This document shows positions 55,180-63,128 of a stretch of DNA of 64,000 bases, in pieces. How positions within the stretch are numbered: the first letter of the stretch is position 1; each line of letters starts with the position of its first letter. The DNA lies in the NCBI RefSeq assembly GCF_016820515.1, contig NZ_JADHDV010000003.1, positions 1 to 64,000 of the forward strand. The letters run 5' to 3'. Under the pieces are notes generated by a model. The model saw only the letters and a list, made by a program, of their open reading frames with translations. It was not told the DNA's origin and searched no databases. This DNA comes from Pseudoxanthomonas beigongshangi. GTDB lineage: Bacteria > Pseudomonadota > Gammaproteobacteria > Xanthomonadales > Xanthomonadaceae. Position numbers and translations under genes: made by a program.

Positions 55180-56250
55180 TTACGAGGCGTCTTCGAACAG
55201 CCCGGGCTGCTCGACGACATCCTCGCGATCGCGGAAGCCGGACAGGCCCACGCCGACCAGCCGGTACAGGGTGTCGGCCGGCAGGTCCACGCGTTCGCGC
55301 AGGGCCAGCGCAATGGCGGTGAAATCCTCGAGGGTGGCCGGCGGTGCTTCTGGGGTGAAGCTGCGGGTGAGGATGCGGAATTGCGCGGTCTTCAGCTTCA
55401 GCACCACGGTGCGGCCGACGCGATCGGTCTTGCGGGTCGCTTCCCAGGTCTTGCCGGCCAGGCGCCGCACCGCCTCGCCGATGTCCGCCAGCGGCACGTC
55501 GCGCTCGAAGGTGTCCTCGGCGGAAATCGACTGCACCGGCTGATCCGGTTCCACCGGGCGCTCGTCGACGCCGCGCGCACGCCGGAACAGGCTGCCGCCG
55601 AAACTGCCGAAGCGCTGTTCCAGTTCGATCTGCGACCACTCGCGCAGTTCGCCCACGGTGCGGATGCCCATCGCGTGCAGCTTGCCCAGCATCACCTTGC
55701 CGACGCCGGGAATCCGCTCCACCGGCAGCGGGATGAGGAAGGCGTCCACCTGACCCGGCTTGATCACGAACAGGCCGTCCGGCTTGCGCCAGTCCGAGGC
55801 AATCTTGGCGAGGAACTTGTTCGGCGCCACCCCGGCGGAGGCGGTCAGCGCGGTTTCCTCGCGGATCTGCGCGCGCACGGCCTCGGCGATGGCGGTGGCC
55901 GAAGGCAGGTCGGTCTTGGGCGCGGTCACGTCCAGGTAGGCTTCGTCCAGCGACAGCGGTTCGACCAGATCGGTCTGGCGCAGGAAGATCTCGCGCACCT
56001 GCCGCGACACCGCCTTGTAGCGCGCGAAGTCCGGCGGCACGAAGATGCCGTCCGGACACAGCCGTTCGGCGCGCACCGCCGGCATCGCCGAGCGCACGCC
56101 GAAGGTACGCGCCTCGTAGGAGGCCGCGCACACCACCGAACGCGCGCCGCGCCAGGCCACGATCACCGGCTTGCCGCGCAACGACGGATCGTCGCGCTGC
56201 TCCACCGACGCGTAGAACGCGTCCATGTCGATATGGATGATCTTGCGCAT
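55180..56250 (-). CDS. dinB: DNA polymerase IV (Y family)
   Basis: The 356-residue translesion polymerase has MRKIIHIDMDAFYASVE with catalytic D8, the SLDEAYLDV active-site motif near 101-109 and the helix-hairpin-helix GVGKVMLGKLHAMGI. The C-terminal QPGLF (348-352) is a sliding-clamp-binding motif. It copies past lesions with low fidelity. The gene is bracketed by REP-like copies on both sides. I saw no LexA box in the short upstream region. Confidence 0.95.
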   Translation of the reverse strand: MRKIIHIDMDAFYASVEQRDDPSLRGKPVIVAWRGARSVVCAASYEARTFGVRSAMPAVRAERLCPDGIFVPPDFARYKAVSRQVREIFLRQTDLVEPLSLDEAYLDVTAPKTDLPSATAIAEAVRAQIREETALTASAGVAPNKFLAKIASDWRKPDGLFVIKPGQVDAFLIPLPVERIPGVGKVMLGKLHAMGIRTVGELREWSQIELEQRFGSFGGSLFRRARGVDERPVEPDQPVQSISAEDTFERDVPLADIGEAVRRLAGKTWEATRKTDRVGRTVVLKLKTAQFRILTRSFTPEAPPATLEDFTAIALALRERVDLPADTLYRLVGVGLSGFRDREDVVEQPGLFEDAS

Positions 56251-56286
56251 GCCGGCGGTATTGTAAGAGTCCTGCAGTCTTCTTTC

Positions 56287-56363
56287 CCTGCGGGAGCGAT
56301 GTCGGTTGCAATGGCGGGAACCTTACCCTGAGGAAAAACTCGCGACTTACGTCGCTCCCACAA
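56287..56363. repeat. REP-like inverted repeat, copy 3
   Basis: CCCTGCGGGAGCGATGTCGG and CGCGACTTACGTCGCTCCCA are the ends of a more degenerate copy, about 36 bp upstream of dinB on its 5' side. Confidence 0.75.
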
Positions 56364-56406
56364 GTGGGGTTATGGATGGCAGGGCCAAGGATTTGAGAAT
56401 TTTTCC

Positions 56407-56482
56407 TTGTGGGAGCGACGTCAGTCGCGATGGCCGGAATCGTCCGCTGAGGGAAAATCTCGCGACTTACGTCGCTCCCACA
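56407..56482. repeat. REP-like inverted repeat, copy 4
   Basis: TTGTGGGAGCGACGTCAGTC and GACTTACGTCGCTCCCACA form the arms. The last codons and the TAA stop of the minus-strand MocR gene (56467-56482) lie inside the right arm. It begins 43 bp after copy 3. Confidence 0.85.
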
Positions 56483-57903
56483 GGTGGGGACAGGAAGGCG
56501 GTGGCCAGCGTGCCCAGGGTCGTGATGGCCTGTTCGGCGCGTGCGTCCAGCGGATGGCCATAGTTGAGGCGGATGCAGTGGCGGAAGGCGCGGCTGGCGG
56601 AGAACATCGGTCCGGGCGCGAGGCTGATGCCCTGGGCGAGCGCCTGCCGGTGCAGGGCCAGCGCATCGACCTGCGGCGGCAGTTCCACCCACAGGAAGTA
56701 GCCGCCCTGCGGCCGGGTCATCCGCGTGCCCTCGGGGAAGTGCCGGGCGATCGCGCCCATGTATTCCTGCCGCTGCCGTTCCAGCGCCTTGCGCAGGCGC
56801 CGCAGGTGGCGCTCGTAGCCACCCTTTTCCAGGTACGCGGCCAAGCCGAGTTGGCTAGGCGCCGAGGTTGCCAGCGAGAACGTCAGCTTGTGGTGGGCGA
56901 TCTCGCGCCGGTAGCGACCCGGCGCCACCCAGCCCACCCGATAGCCCGGCGCCAGGCTCTTGGAGAACGATCCGCAATGCAGCACCCGTCCGCCGCGGTC
57001 GAACGCCTTGGCCGGCAGCGGGCGGCGTTCGCCGAAATACAGCTCCGCGTAGACGTCGTCCTCGATCAGCGGGATATCGTGACGATCGAGCAGGTCCACC
57101 AGCGCGCGCTTCTTCTCGTCCGGCAGGGTGCAGCCCAGCGGATTCTGGAAACTGGTCATCAGCCAGCACGCCGCCGGACGATGGCGTTCGATGGCCTGCG
57201 CCAGCGCGTCCAGGTCGATGCCTTCGCGCGGATGGGTGGGCACCTCCAGCGCGTGCAGGCCATGCCGTTCCAGCGCCTGCAGGGCGGCATAGAAACAGGG
57301 CGATTCCACGACCACCGTATCGCCGGGCCGGGTGACCGCCTGCAGGCACAGGTTCAACGCTTCCAGCGCGCCGTTGGTGATGACGATCTCGTCGGCCGAC
57401 ACCTGCACGCCGGCGATCAGGTAGCGCAGCGCGATCTGCCGGCGCAGCTGGATCTTGCCGGGGGTCAGATCGTCCACCGTGCTCCACGGATCCAGCGATT
57501 GCGCGGCGCCGGCCATGGCCCGGCCCAGCTTGTCCAGCGGATATAGCAGCGGGCTGGGAAACGCCGAACCCAGCGGCACCACGTCGTGGACCATCGCCGA
57601 TTCCAGCACCTCGAACACCAGTTCGCTGACGTCCACCGGCCGCGCGCCGTCGGCTGGCTGCGAGGCGCGCTCGGGCTCCGGTGGCAATGGCCGCGCGTCA
57701 TCGGCCACGTAGTAACCCGAGCGCGGGCGCGAGCGGATCAGGCCGCGCGCTTCCAGCAGGTAATAGGCTTGGAATACCGTGGCCGGACTGACCTTGCGGC
57801 GGGCACTGGTCTGGCGCACCGACGGCAGCCGCTGGCCCGGCCGCAGCAGGCCGTCACGGATGGAGCGGGCGATGTCCTCGGCCAGGGATTCGTAGCGCTT
57901 CAT
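56467..57903 (-). CDS. MocR-type GntR/aminotransferase transcription regulator
   Basis: The 478-residue protein fuses an N-terminal winged helix (about 1-70, LPSVRQTSARRKVSPATVFQ) to a fold-type I aminotransferase domain from about 100. PLP-binding residues are present: NPLG (254-257), EDDVY (281-285) and the Schiff-base K315 in SFSKS. Such regulators sense PLP or amino compounds. The start at 57903 matches the HTH N-terminus. The last residues (PPVGAT) and stop come from REP copy 4. Direct repeats upstream are candidate operators. Confidence 0.9.
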   Translation of the reverse strand: MKRYESLAEDIARSIRDGLLRPGQRLPSVRQTSARRKVSPATVFQAYYLLEARGLIRSRPRSGYYVADDARPLPPEPERASQPADGARPVDVSELVFEVLESAMVHDVVPLGSAFPSPLLYPLDKLGRAMAGAAQSLDPWSTVDDLTPGKIQLRRQIALRYLIAGVQVSADEIVITNGALEALNLCLQAVTRPGDTVVVESPCFYAALQALERHGLHALEVPTHPREGIDLDALAQAIERHRPAACWLMTSFQNPLGCTLPDEKKRALVDLLDRHDIPLIEDDVYAELYFGERRPLPAKAFDRGGRVLHCGSFSKSLAPGYRVGWVAPGRYRREIAHHKLTFSLATSAPSQLGLAAYLEKGGYERHLRRLRKALERQRQEYMGAIARHFPEGTRMTRPQGGYFLWVELPPQVDALALHRQALAQGISLAPGPMFSASRAFRHCIRLNYGHPLDARAEQAITTLGTLATAFLSPPVGAT

Positions 57904-57914
57904 GGGAGCCTTCC

Positions 57915-57956
57915 AAATCAACCGGTTACCGACATGGCGTCAAATCTGATCCGGTT
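57915..57956. promoter_or_regulatory. Direct repeats upstream of the MocR gene, candidate operators
   Basis: AAATCAACCGGTT (57915-57927) and AAATCTGATCCGGTT (57942-57956) carry CCGGTT in the same orientation 29 bp apart. MocR proteins often bind direct repeats and regulate themselves and the divergent gene. The first copy lies 11 bp from the MocR start. Confidence 0.5.
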
Positions 57957-57977
57957 TTCTGGCAGGGATTCTGATTC

Positions 57978-58006
57978 TTGGACAACTGCTCCGCAATGCC
58001 TAGGAT
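57978..58006 (+). promoter_or_regulatory. Sigma70 promoter of the small membrane protein pair
   Basis: TTGGAC and TAGGAT are separated by 17 bp, close to consensus. The start site would be about 30 bases before the ATG at 58043. The MocR direct repeats lie just upstream of the -35. Confidence 0.65.
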
Positions 58007-58042
58007 CCCCTCCAGACTTCTCCTTCCCGCAGCCCCGACTCC

Positions 58043-58366
58043 ATGAACGCGCAGGTCGAACTCAATCTGGCCCTGATCCTGTTCCTGCCCTGGTTCGCGA
58101 TCCTGGCCGCGCTGTACTGGATCTACCCGCGCCAACCGCGCGGTACCGGCCGGCGCCTGTTCGACACCATCGCGCTGGTGCTGGCCACCGCGCTGTCGGC
58201 CTGGGGCATGCACTGGGGTTTCCTCAACGCCGATCCCAATGCCGGCGCGATCTGGAAACAGGTGCTCGCCACGTCCGTCGCCTACGGCCTGTTCCTGATG
58301 GTGATGACCCTCGCCATCGCCGTGCGGGCCTGGTGCATGCCCGCTTCCCCCGCGCGCGCCCGCTGA
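58043..58366 (+). CDS. Small membrane protein of unknown function
   Basis: The 107-residue protein has three likely helices (about 8-27, 40-60 and 75-97) with WIYPRQPRGTGRRLFD between the first two. I do not recognise a family. It is driven by a good promoter and is followed after 29 bp by a DUF2909 gene. Divergence from the MocR regulator and the direct repeats in between make it a candidate target of that regulator. Confidence 0.7.
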   Translation: MNAQVELNLALILFLPWFAILAALYWIYPRQPRGTGRRLFDTIALVLATALSAWGMHWGFLNADPNAGAIWKQVLATSVAYGLFLMVMTLAIAVRAWCMPASPARAR

Positions 58367-58395
58367 ACGCGCGCCCACTTCACCGGACCACGTCC

Positions 58396-58602
58396 ATGAA
58401 ACTCCTGCTCGTCCTCGGCTTTCTCGGCATCATCATCTACAACCTCGGCGCCGGCCTGTACTACATGCTGGTCGACACCGGTGGCAGCAAACGCACCGTC
58501 AACGCGCTGACCTGGCGCATCGGCTTCTCGGTGGCGCTGATCGTGATAGTTATGATCGGCATCGCCAGCGGCTGGATCCAGCCGCACGGCGTGCTGAACT
58601 GA
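58396..58602 (+). CDS. DUF2909 twin-transmembrane protein
   Basis: The 68-residue protein has two helices (about 1-26 and 42-61) with KLLLVLGFLGIIIYNLGAGLYYM and the KRTVNALTWRIGFSVAL segment typical of DUF2909. Its role is unknown; members are often near cytochrome oxidase genes, though not here. It follows the preceding small membrane gene and probably shares its transcript. The ATG at 58396 has only a weak ribosome-binding site. Confidence 0.82.
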   Translation: MKLLLVLGFLGIIIYNLGAGLYYMLVDTGGSKRTVNALTWRIGFSVALIVIVMIGIASGWIQPHGVLN

Positions 58603-58767
58603 TTCTGCCGCCAGCGGGTGGCGTTCGACACGCCACCTCATCCGGGCATCGCGTCAAGAAGCGGCGCCATGCCGATTTCGATCCGACTCAGGCCCGCGCC
58701 GTCCATGTACAGGCGGTGCTGCCGCCACTAGGCGCCCTGCACGCGCGCGATTCGGATCCGGGATAGA

Positions 58768-58962
58768 TCAGGAACGCCGGCCGCGCTCGCGTTTGACCCA
58801 GGCGCGTATCGCCAGCGCCACCAGCGCGGTGAACACCAGCCACGACACCAGATTGAACAGGCCGTCCCCCATCAGCGCGCTGACCAGTCCGACCAGGCTG
58901 GCCAGCGTGATCCACGCCGGTGCCACGAACGGACTGGAAGGACCGCGTTGGGCCCGGCTCAT
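58768..58962 (-). CDS. Small membrane protein coupled to the PepSY gene
   Basis: The 64-residue protein has two helices (about 14-32 and 35-54) and a basic tail KRERGRRS. It starts inside the PepSY gene stop (ATGA), so it is translated with it and probably works with the siderophore uptake unit. No named family is recognised. The stretch 58603-58767 after its stop shows no gene or clear terminator. Confidence 0.72.
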   Translation of the reverse strand: MSRAQRGPSSPFVAPAWITLASLVGLVSALMGDGLFNLVSWLVFTALVALAIRAWVKRERGRRS

Positions 58963-60110
58963 GCCTGCGCCTCGCCGTTGCCGACCAGGCCGCTGCGCTC
59001 GATTTCGGTGACGCGCGCCTCGGTGCTGCCACGCTTGAACCACAAGTACAGGCCGGACACCAGCACCCCGATGGTCAGCAGATCCAGCAGCGCCCACAGG
59101 ATCTTCAGCGGCATGCCGCCGTAGTCGCCGAAATGCAGCGGCTGCGAAAGCAGCAGCGTGGTCATGTAACCGGGCAGTTCCGGCTTGGCGGTGAGTTCGC
59201 CGGTTTCGGCGTCGACCAGCACCGGACGATACAGGCGTTCGGTCAGCGGCGTGTTGCCGTGCATGAACACGCCATAGTGGTGGTTGCCGCTGTAGCCGGT
59301 GCCCGGGAAGCTCACGAACGCCGGCACCATGTCCGGCTCGGACGCGCGCGCCGTCGCCACCGCCGCGTCCAGCGAAGCCAGCTTTCCGGGCCGCGGGCGG
59401 TCCTGGTAGCGCGCGGCGAACTCGCCGAGCTGATCGGCTTGCCACGCCTGTTCCAGCGGACCGGCGAGCGTGTTGATCGCGCCGGTGATGCCGACCACGA
59501 AGGCCCAGCCCAGCGTCACCACGCCCAGCACGTTGTGCAGGTCCAGCCAGGCCAGCCGGCGGCTGCGACCGGTCCGCAGCGTGCCGAACGGCAGCTTGCG
59601 CATGAACGGACCGTACAGCACCAGGCCGGACACGATCGCCACCGCGAACAGCAGCGCCATCACGCCCAGGAACAACATGCCCGGCAGGCCGACGAAGACG
59701 TCGGTGTGCAGCCGGTAGAGGAAATACATCACCCCTTCGTTGAACTGCGCCGCCGGCAGCACCTCGCCCGTGTACTGGTGCAGCACCGCGGTGTGCATCT
59801 CCGGCGGCGGCGTGTCCGGCCGCGCGCCGGTGTTGACGTAGACGCTGGGCGAATGGTCGTCCCAGCCGAAGAACAGCGGCACGTCGCCCGGATACTTCGC
59901 CAGCGCCTTTTCCACCAGCACGTCGATGTTGGCCGGCTGCGCACCCGGCGCCGCCGCCTCGACTTCGGGATCGGCGCCGGTGAGGTGGCTGATTTCCTCC
60001 CAGAACACCAGCGGCAGGCCGGTCAGGCACAGCAGCAACAGGAACAGCGTGCACACCAGGCTGGTCCACTTGTGGACCAGGAACCAGGCCTTGAGCGTGC
60101 TTCGCTGCAT
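58959..60110 (-). CDS. PepSY-associated membrane protein, iron-uptake type
   Basis: The 383-residue protein has four helices and PepSY-type regions: HKWTSLVCTLFLLLLCLTGLPLVFW near 13-37, LHTDVFVGLPGMLFLG near 134-149, DLHNVLGV near 195 and a last helix near 345-362. Conserved histidines could bind haem, and relatives act as siderophore-associated reductases. It is 8 bp after the receptor gene. It is inferred to reduce or process an imported ferric complex in the inner membrane. Confidence 0.85.
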   Translation of the reverse strand: MQRSTLKAWFLVHKWTSLVCTLFLLLLCLTGLPLVFWEEISHLTGADPEVEAAAPGAQPANIDVLVEKALAKYPGDVPLFFGWDDHSPSVYVNTGARPDTPPPEMHTAVLHQYTGEVLPAAQFNEGVMYFLYRLHTDVFVGLPGMLFLGVMALLFAVAIVSGLVLYGPFMRKLPFGTLRTGRSRRLAWLDLHNVLGVVTLGWAFVVGITGAINTLAGPLEQAWQADQLGEFAARYQDRPRPGKLASLDAAVATARASEPDMVPAFVSFPGTGYSGNHHYGVFMHGNTPLTERLYRPVLVDAETGELTAKPELPGYMTTLLLSQPLHFGDYGGMPLKILWALLDLLTIGVLVSGLYLWFKRGSTEARVTEIERSGLVGNGEAQA

Positions 60111-60118
60111 GGCGGGCC

Positions 60119-62215
60119 TCAGAAGCGGTAGGTGACGGTGCCGGTCACCATGCGCGGATTGCCGCTGAAGCAGTCACCGAAGTTGCGGCACGGCGCGTAG
60201 TACGCCTTGTCGAACAGGTTGGTGACGTTGAGCGCCATCGTCCAGGACGGCATCTGCAGTTCCAGCAGCGCGTCGGCCAGCGTGTAGCTGGGTGTGCGCA
60301 CCACGATGTTCGCACCGGTGGAGACGGTCGAACCCACATGACGGCCACCGATGCCGGCGCGCAGCTTCATGCCGTCGCCGATCTCGAAGCCCTTGGCGAC
60401 CCAGACCGAGGCCAGATCCTGCGGGGTGTCGTTCAGGCGCTTGCCCAGTTCCGGGGTGAAGTTGCTGCGGGTGACCTTGGCGTTGTTGTGGCTGTAGGCG
60501 GCGGTGACGGTGAAATCGTTGTCCGACACATAGGCGGCTTCCAGTTCCACGCCCTTGGATTCGATTTCACCGGTCTGCACCGTGTTCAGCACGTTGTCCG
60601 GATCGTTGGTCTGGCGGTTGGTCTCGGTGATGCGATACACCGCCAGGGTGGCGAACAGGTTGCGGCTCGGCTGCCACTTCACGCCGGTCTCGTACTGGTC
60701 GCCGCGCATCGGCTCGAACGCGCGGCCGTACAGATCCTGGCCCGGCACCGGCAGGAACGACTCGCTGTAGCTGATGTACGGCGACAGGTTGGCGCCGATG
60801 TCGCCGATCACGCCGATGCGGTAGGTGGTCTCGTTGTCGGTCTTGTCGCGCAGGCCCTGGGTCTTGGACCGCACGTGGTCGCGACGCGCACCGAGCACGA
60901 GCGATACGCGGTCCGCGTAGCGGATCTGATCCTGCACGTAGACGCCGGTCTGGGTGGTGCGCTGGTTGGGCAGCCGCCCCCATTCCGGGATGGTGACGCC
61001 GGTGGAGACCGGGTTGTAGATGTCGATCGGCGTGCCGGCGCCCGAGAAGCTCAGCGCCTCCTCGCGGAAGTCGGTGTAGTCCACGCCGGCCAGCAGCAGG
61101 TGGCGGAACGCGCCGGTGGCGAAATCGAACTGCAGCGCGTTGTCGGTGGTCAGGATCCGGTTGTCCGGCTTCACGCCGTAGGACAGCCGGTTGAGCACGC
61201 GGTTGTCGGCATCGATGAAGGGATTCTCCGGATTGCTGTAGGTATCCGGGAACAGCTCGCGGAACTCGGTCTCCGAGTCGATGTAGCGCAGGCTGGAACG
61301 CCAGGTGATCACGTCGTTGAAGGCGTGGTCGAACAGCACGGTCGCGCTGATCTGGCGCGCGTCGAGCTTGTCGAAATCCTTGTCGCCCAGGAAGGTCGAC
61401 GGATCCAGCCGACGGCCCGGCGGCGCCTTCAGGGTGGCCGCGACCGGCAGGAACTGCTGGCTGGAGGCGGTGCGATCACGCTGGTAGCTGGCCAGCACGG
61501 TCAGGTTGCTGCGTTCGCCGCGCCAGGTCAGCGAAGGCGCCAGGTAGATGCGGTCGTCGTCGATGTGATCGGTCTGCATGCCCGAATCGCGCACCACGCC
61601 GACCAGCCGGCCGGCCAGGTTGCCCGAACCGCCCAGCGCGCCGGTGATGTCACCCTGCAGCTGGCGGCGGTCGAAACTGCCGACCTGCAATCCGATCTCA
61701 CCGGCGGACTGGAAACTCGGGCGCTTGCTCATCGCGTTGATGATGCCGCCCGCGCCGCCGGCGCCGTACAGCACCGACGAGGGGCCGCGCAGGACTTCCA
61801 CCCGCTCCAGGCCATAGACCTCGGGCCGCGCCATCGGGCTGAAGTTGTAGAGCTTGCGCATGCCGTCCAGGTACTGCACCGGATCCAGGCCGCGCACGGT
61901 GCTGGCGTCGCCGCGGGTATCCAGGCCCCAGGCGTCGGCAGTCACGCCGGCGCTGTAGCGCAGGGTTTCCTGCAGGTTGTTGGCGCCGCGATCGATGAAC
62001 AGGTCCGAGGTCACCACGCCGATGGACTGCGGGGTCTCGGTCAGCAGGGTGTCGGTCTTGGTCGCCGTGCTGGCGCGGTCGGCGACCACCTGCACGCTGT
62101 CCAGGGTCCTGGCGTCGCCGGAATCCTGGGCCTGGGCCAGGGCGGAGGCCAGCAGGGAGGGCGCCATCAGCGACAGCAGCAGGCCGTTGCGGCGGCCTCG
62201 GACAGGAGCGGGCAT
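60119..62215 (-). CDS. TonB-dependent siderophore receptor
   Basis: The 698-residue receptor has a signal peptide (1-29), TonB-box-like LDSVQVVADRAST near 38-50, a plug with VTSDLFIDRGANNLQETLRYSAGV and ERVEVLRGPSSVLYGAGGAGG, and a barrel with SYSESFLPVPG and a terminal TVTYRF. These are marks of the FhuA/FpvA/Fiu-type ferric-siderophore receptors. Two Cys in CRNFGDC near the end may form a disulfide. It leads an operon with the PepSY gene; a Fur-like site is 55 bp upstream. The siderophore type is not known. Confidence 0.9.
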   Translation of the reverse strand: MPAPVRGRRNGLLLSLMAPSLLASALAQAQDSGDARTLDSVQVVADRASTATKTDTLLTETPQSIGVVTSDLFIDRGANNLQETLRYSAGVTADAWGLDTRGDASTVRGLDPVQYLDGMRKLYNFSPMARPEVYGLERVEVLRGPSSVLYGAGGAGGIINAMSKRPSFQSAGEIGLQVGSFDRRQLQGDITGALGGSGNLAGRLVGVVRDSGMQTDHIDDDRIYLAPSLTWRGERSNLTVLASYQRDRTASSQQFLPVAATLKAPPGRRLDPSTFLGDKDFDKLDARQISATVLFDHAFNDVITWRSSLRYIDSETEFRELFPDTYSNPENPFIDADNRVLNRLSYGVKPDNRILTTDNALQFDFATGAFRHLLLAGVDYTDFREEALSFSGAGTPIDIYNPVSTGVTIPEWGRLPNQRTTQTGVYVQDQIRYADRVSLVLGARRDHVRSKTQGLRDKTDNETTYRIGVIGDIGANLSPYISYSESFLPVPGQDLYGRAFEPMRGDQYETGVKWQPSRNLFATLAVYRITETNRQTNDPDNVLNTVQTGEIESKGVELEAAYVSDNDFTVTAAYSHNNAKVTRSNFTPELGKRLNDTPQDLASVWVAKGFEIGDGMKLRAGIGGRHVGSTVSTGANIVVRTPSYTLADALLELQMPSWTMALNVTNLFDKAYYAPCRNFGDCFSGNPRMVTGTVTYRF

Positions 62216-62269
62216 TGCGGTTTCCGGTCGGTTGGGAGCCGGAAATTATGAGAAGCGGCACCTTCAAAC

Positions 62270-62288
62270 GCAAATGATTATCGTCCAC
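62270..62288. promoter_or_regulatory. Candidate Fur box upstream of the siderophore receptor
   Basis: GCAAATGATTATCGTCCAC matches the 19-bp Fur consensus at about 12 positions and contains an exact ATTATC hexamer (62277-62282). It lies 55 bp before the receptor start, where Fur would repress it under iron-replete conditions. Confidence 0.55.
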
Positions 62289-62392
62289 CTGGACTCCCGT
62301 CCGCGGCCGCGCCCGCCAGGCCGGCGGGATGGCGGCTTCGGCCAGCGCTTCACGCAAGCCGTGTAAAATGTGCGTTTTTTCAGCCCCATCGA

Positions 62393-63127
62393 ATGTTGGA
62401 AGCCCCCCAACGGGCGGCGATTCGTGGCCCGACGTTCATCCGTCTGCTGGCCCGCCTGACGGCCACGGACGTCCCCTCGCCCACGCAACCGCTGTCGGAC
62501 CGGCTGAGCCACTGGATCGACTGGACCCACGCCGTCGCCCTGTCCACCGCGCTGGACAGCCGGTCCGAGTCCGATCCGCTGGCCGATCCTTTCGCCGAAC
62601 CCGCTTCGGCCGAAGCCGTGGAAGCGGACTGCGCCCGCGTGCGCGCCGCGTTGACCCGTGCCATCCACGAAGACTCCGCCTTCGATCCCGCCGCCCGGCG
62701 CGGCGGCGCGGAGGATTTCCCCGATTACCTGTTCTTCCGCCAGCGCTACCTGTTCCTGCAACAGTCCATGGACACCGCCATCGGGCTTCTGCGGTCCCGC
62801 CTGCGCGACGCGCTGGCGCCGCGCTCGGCGGAACTGGCGCGCCTGGCCGCCGTCGACGCGTCGATGGAACGCGCACTGGCCCGCCGCGAACGCCGGCTGC
62901 TGGCCGCCGCGCCCACCCTGCTCGGCCCCCATTTCGAACGCCTGCGCGCGAACGCGTCGGCAACTTCCCCTTCATCCAACGAACCCGGCGAGCCCGCGAC
63001 CGTTTCGGACGCGTGGCTGGACAGCTTCCGCAGGGACATGCGGAACCTGCTGCTCGCCGAACTGGATGTCCGCCTACAACCGGCCGAGGGCCTGCTCTCG
63101 GCCCTTCGCACCCACCTGCCTGGATAA
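62393..63127 (+). CDS. DUF3348 family protein
   Basis: The 244-residue protein matches the DUF3348 style: AAIRGPTFIRLLARLT near the start, PLSDRLSHWIDWTHAVALSTAL, DFPDYLFFRQRYLFLQQSMD around 109-128 and a helical C-terminus. No catalytic motif or membrane segment is seen. It precedes a DUF802 gene by one base, a conserved pair. TAAAAT (62364-62369) may be its -10; the ATG has no clear Shine-Dalgarno. Function is unknown; it may be a cytoplasmic partner of the DUF802 channel-like protein. Confidence 0.8.
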   Translation: MLEAPQRAAIRGPTFIRLLARLTATDVPSPTQPLSDRLSHWIDWTHAVALSTALDSRSESDPLADPFAEPASAEAVEADCARVRAALTRAIHEDSAFDPAARRGGAEDFPDYLFFRQRYLFLQQSMDTAIGLLRSRLRDALAPRSAELARLAAVDASMERALARRERRLLAAAPTLLGPHFERLRANASATSPSSNEPGEPATVSDAWLDSFRRDMRNLLLAELDVRLQPAEGLLSALRTHLPG

Positions 63128-63128
63128 C

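Noticed and set aside
55180-56400. LexA-type SOS box for dinB
   Set aside because: I saw no palindromic LexA-like site in the short region upstream of dinB, which is mostly REP-like sequence.
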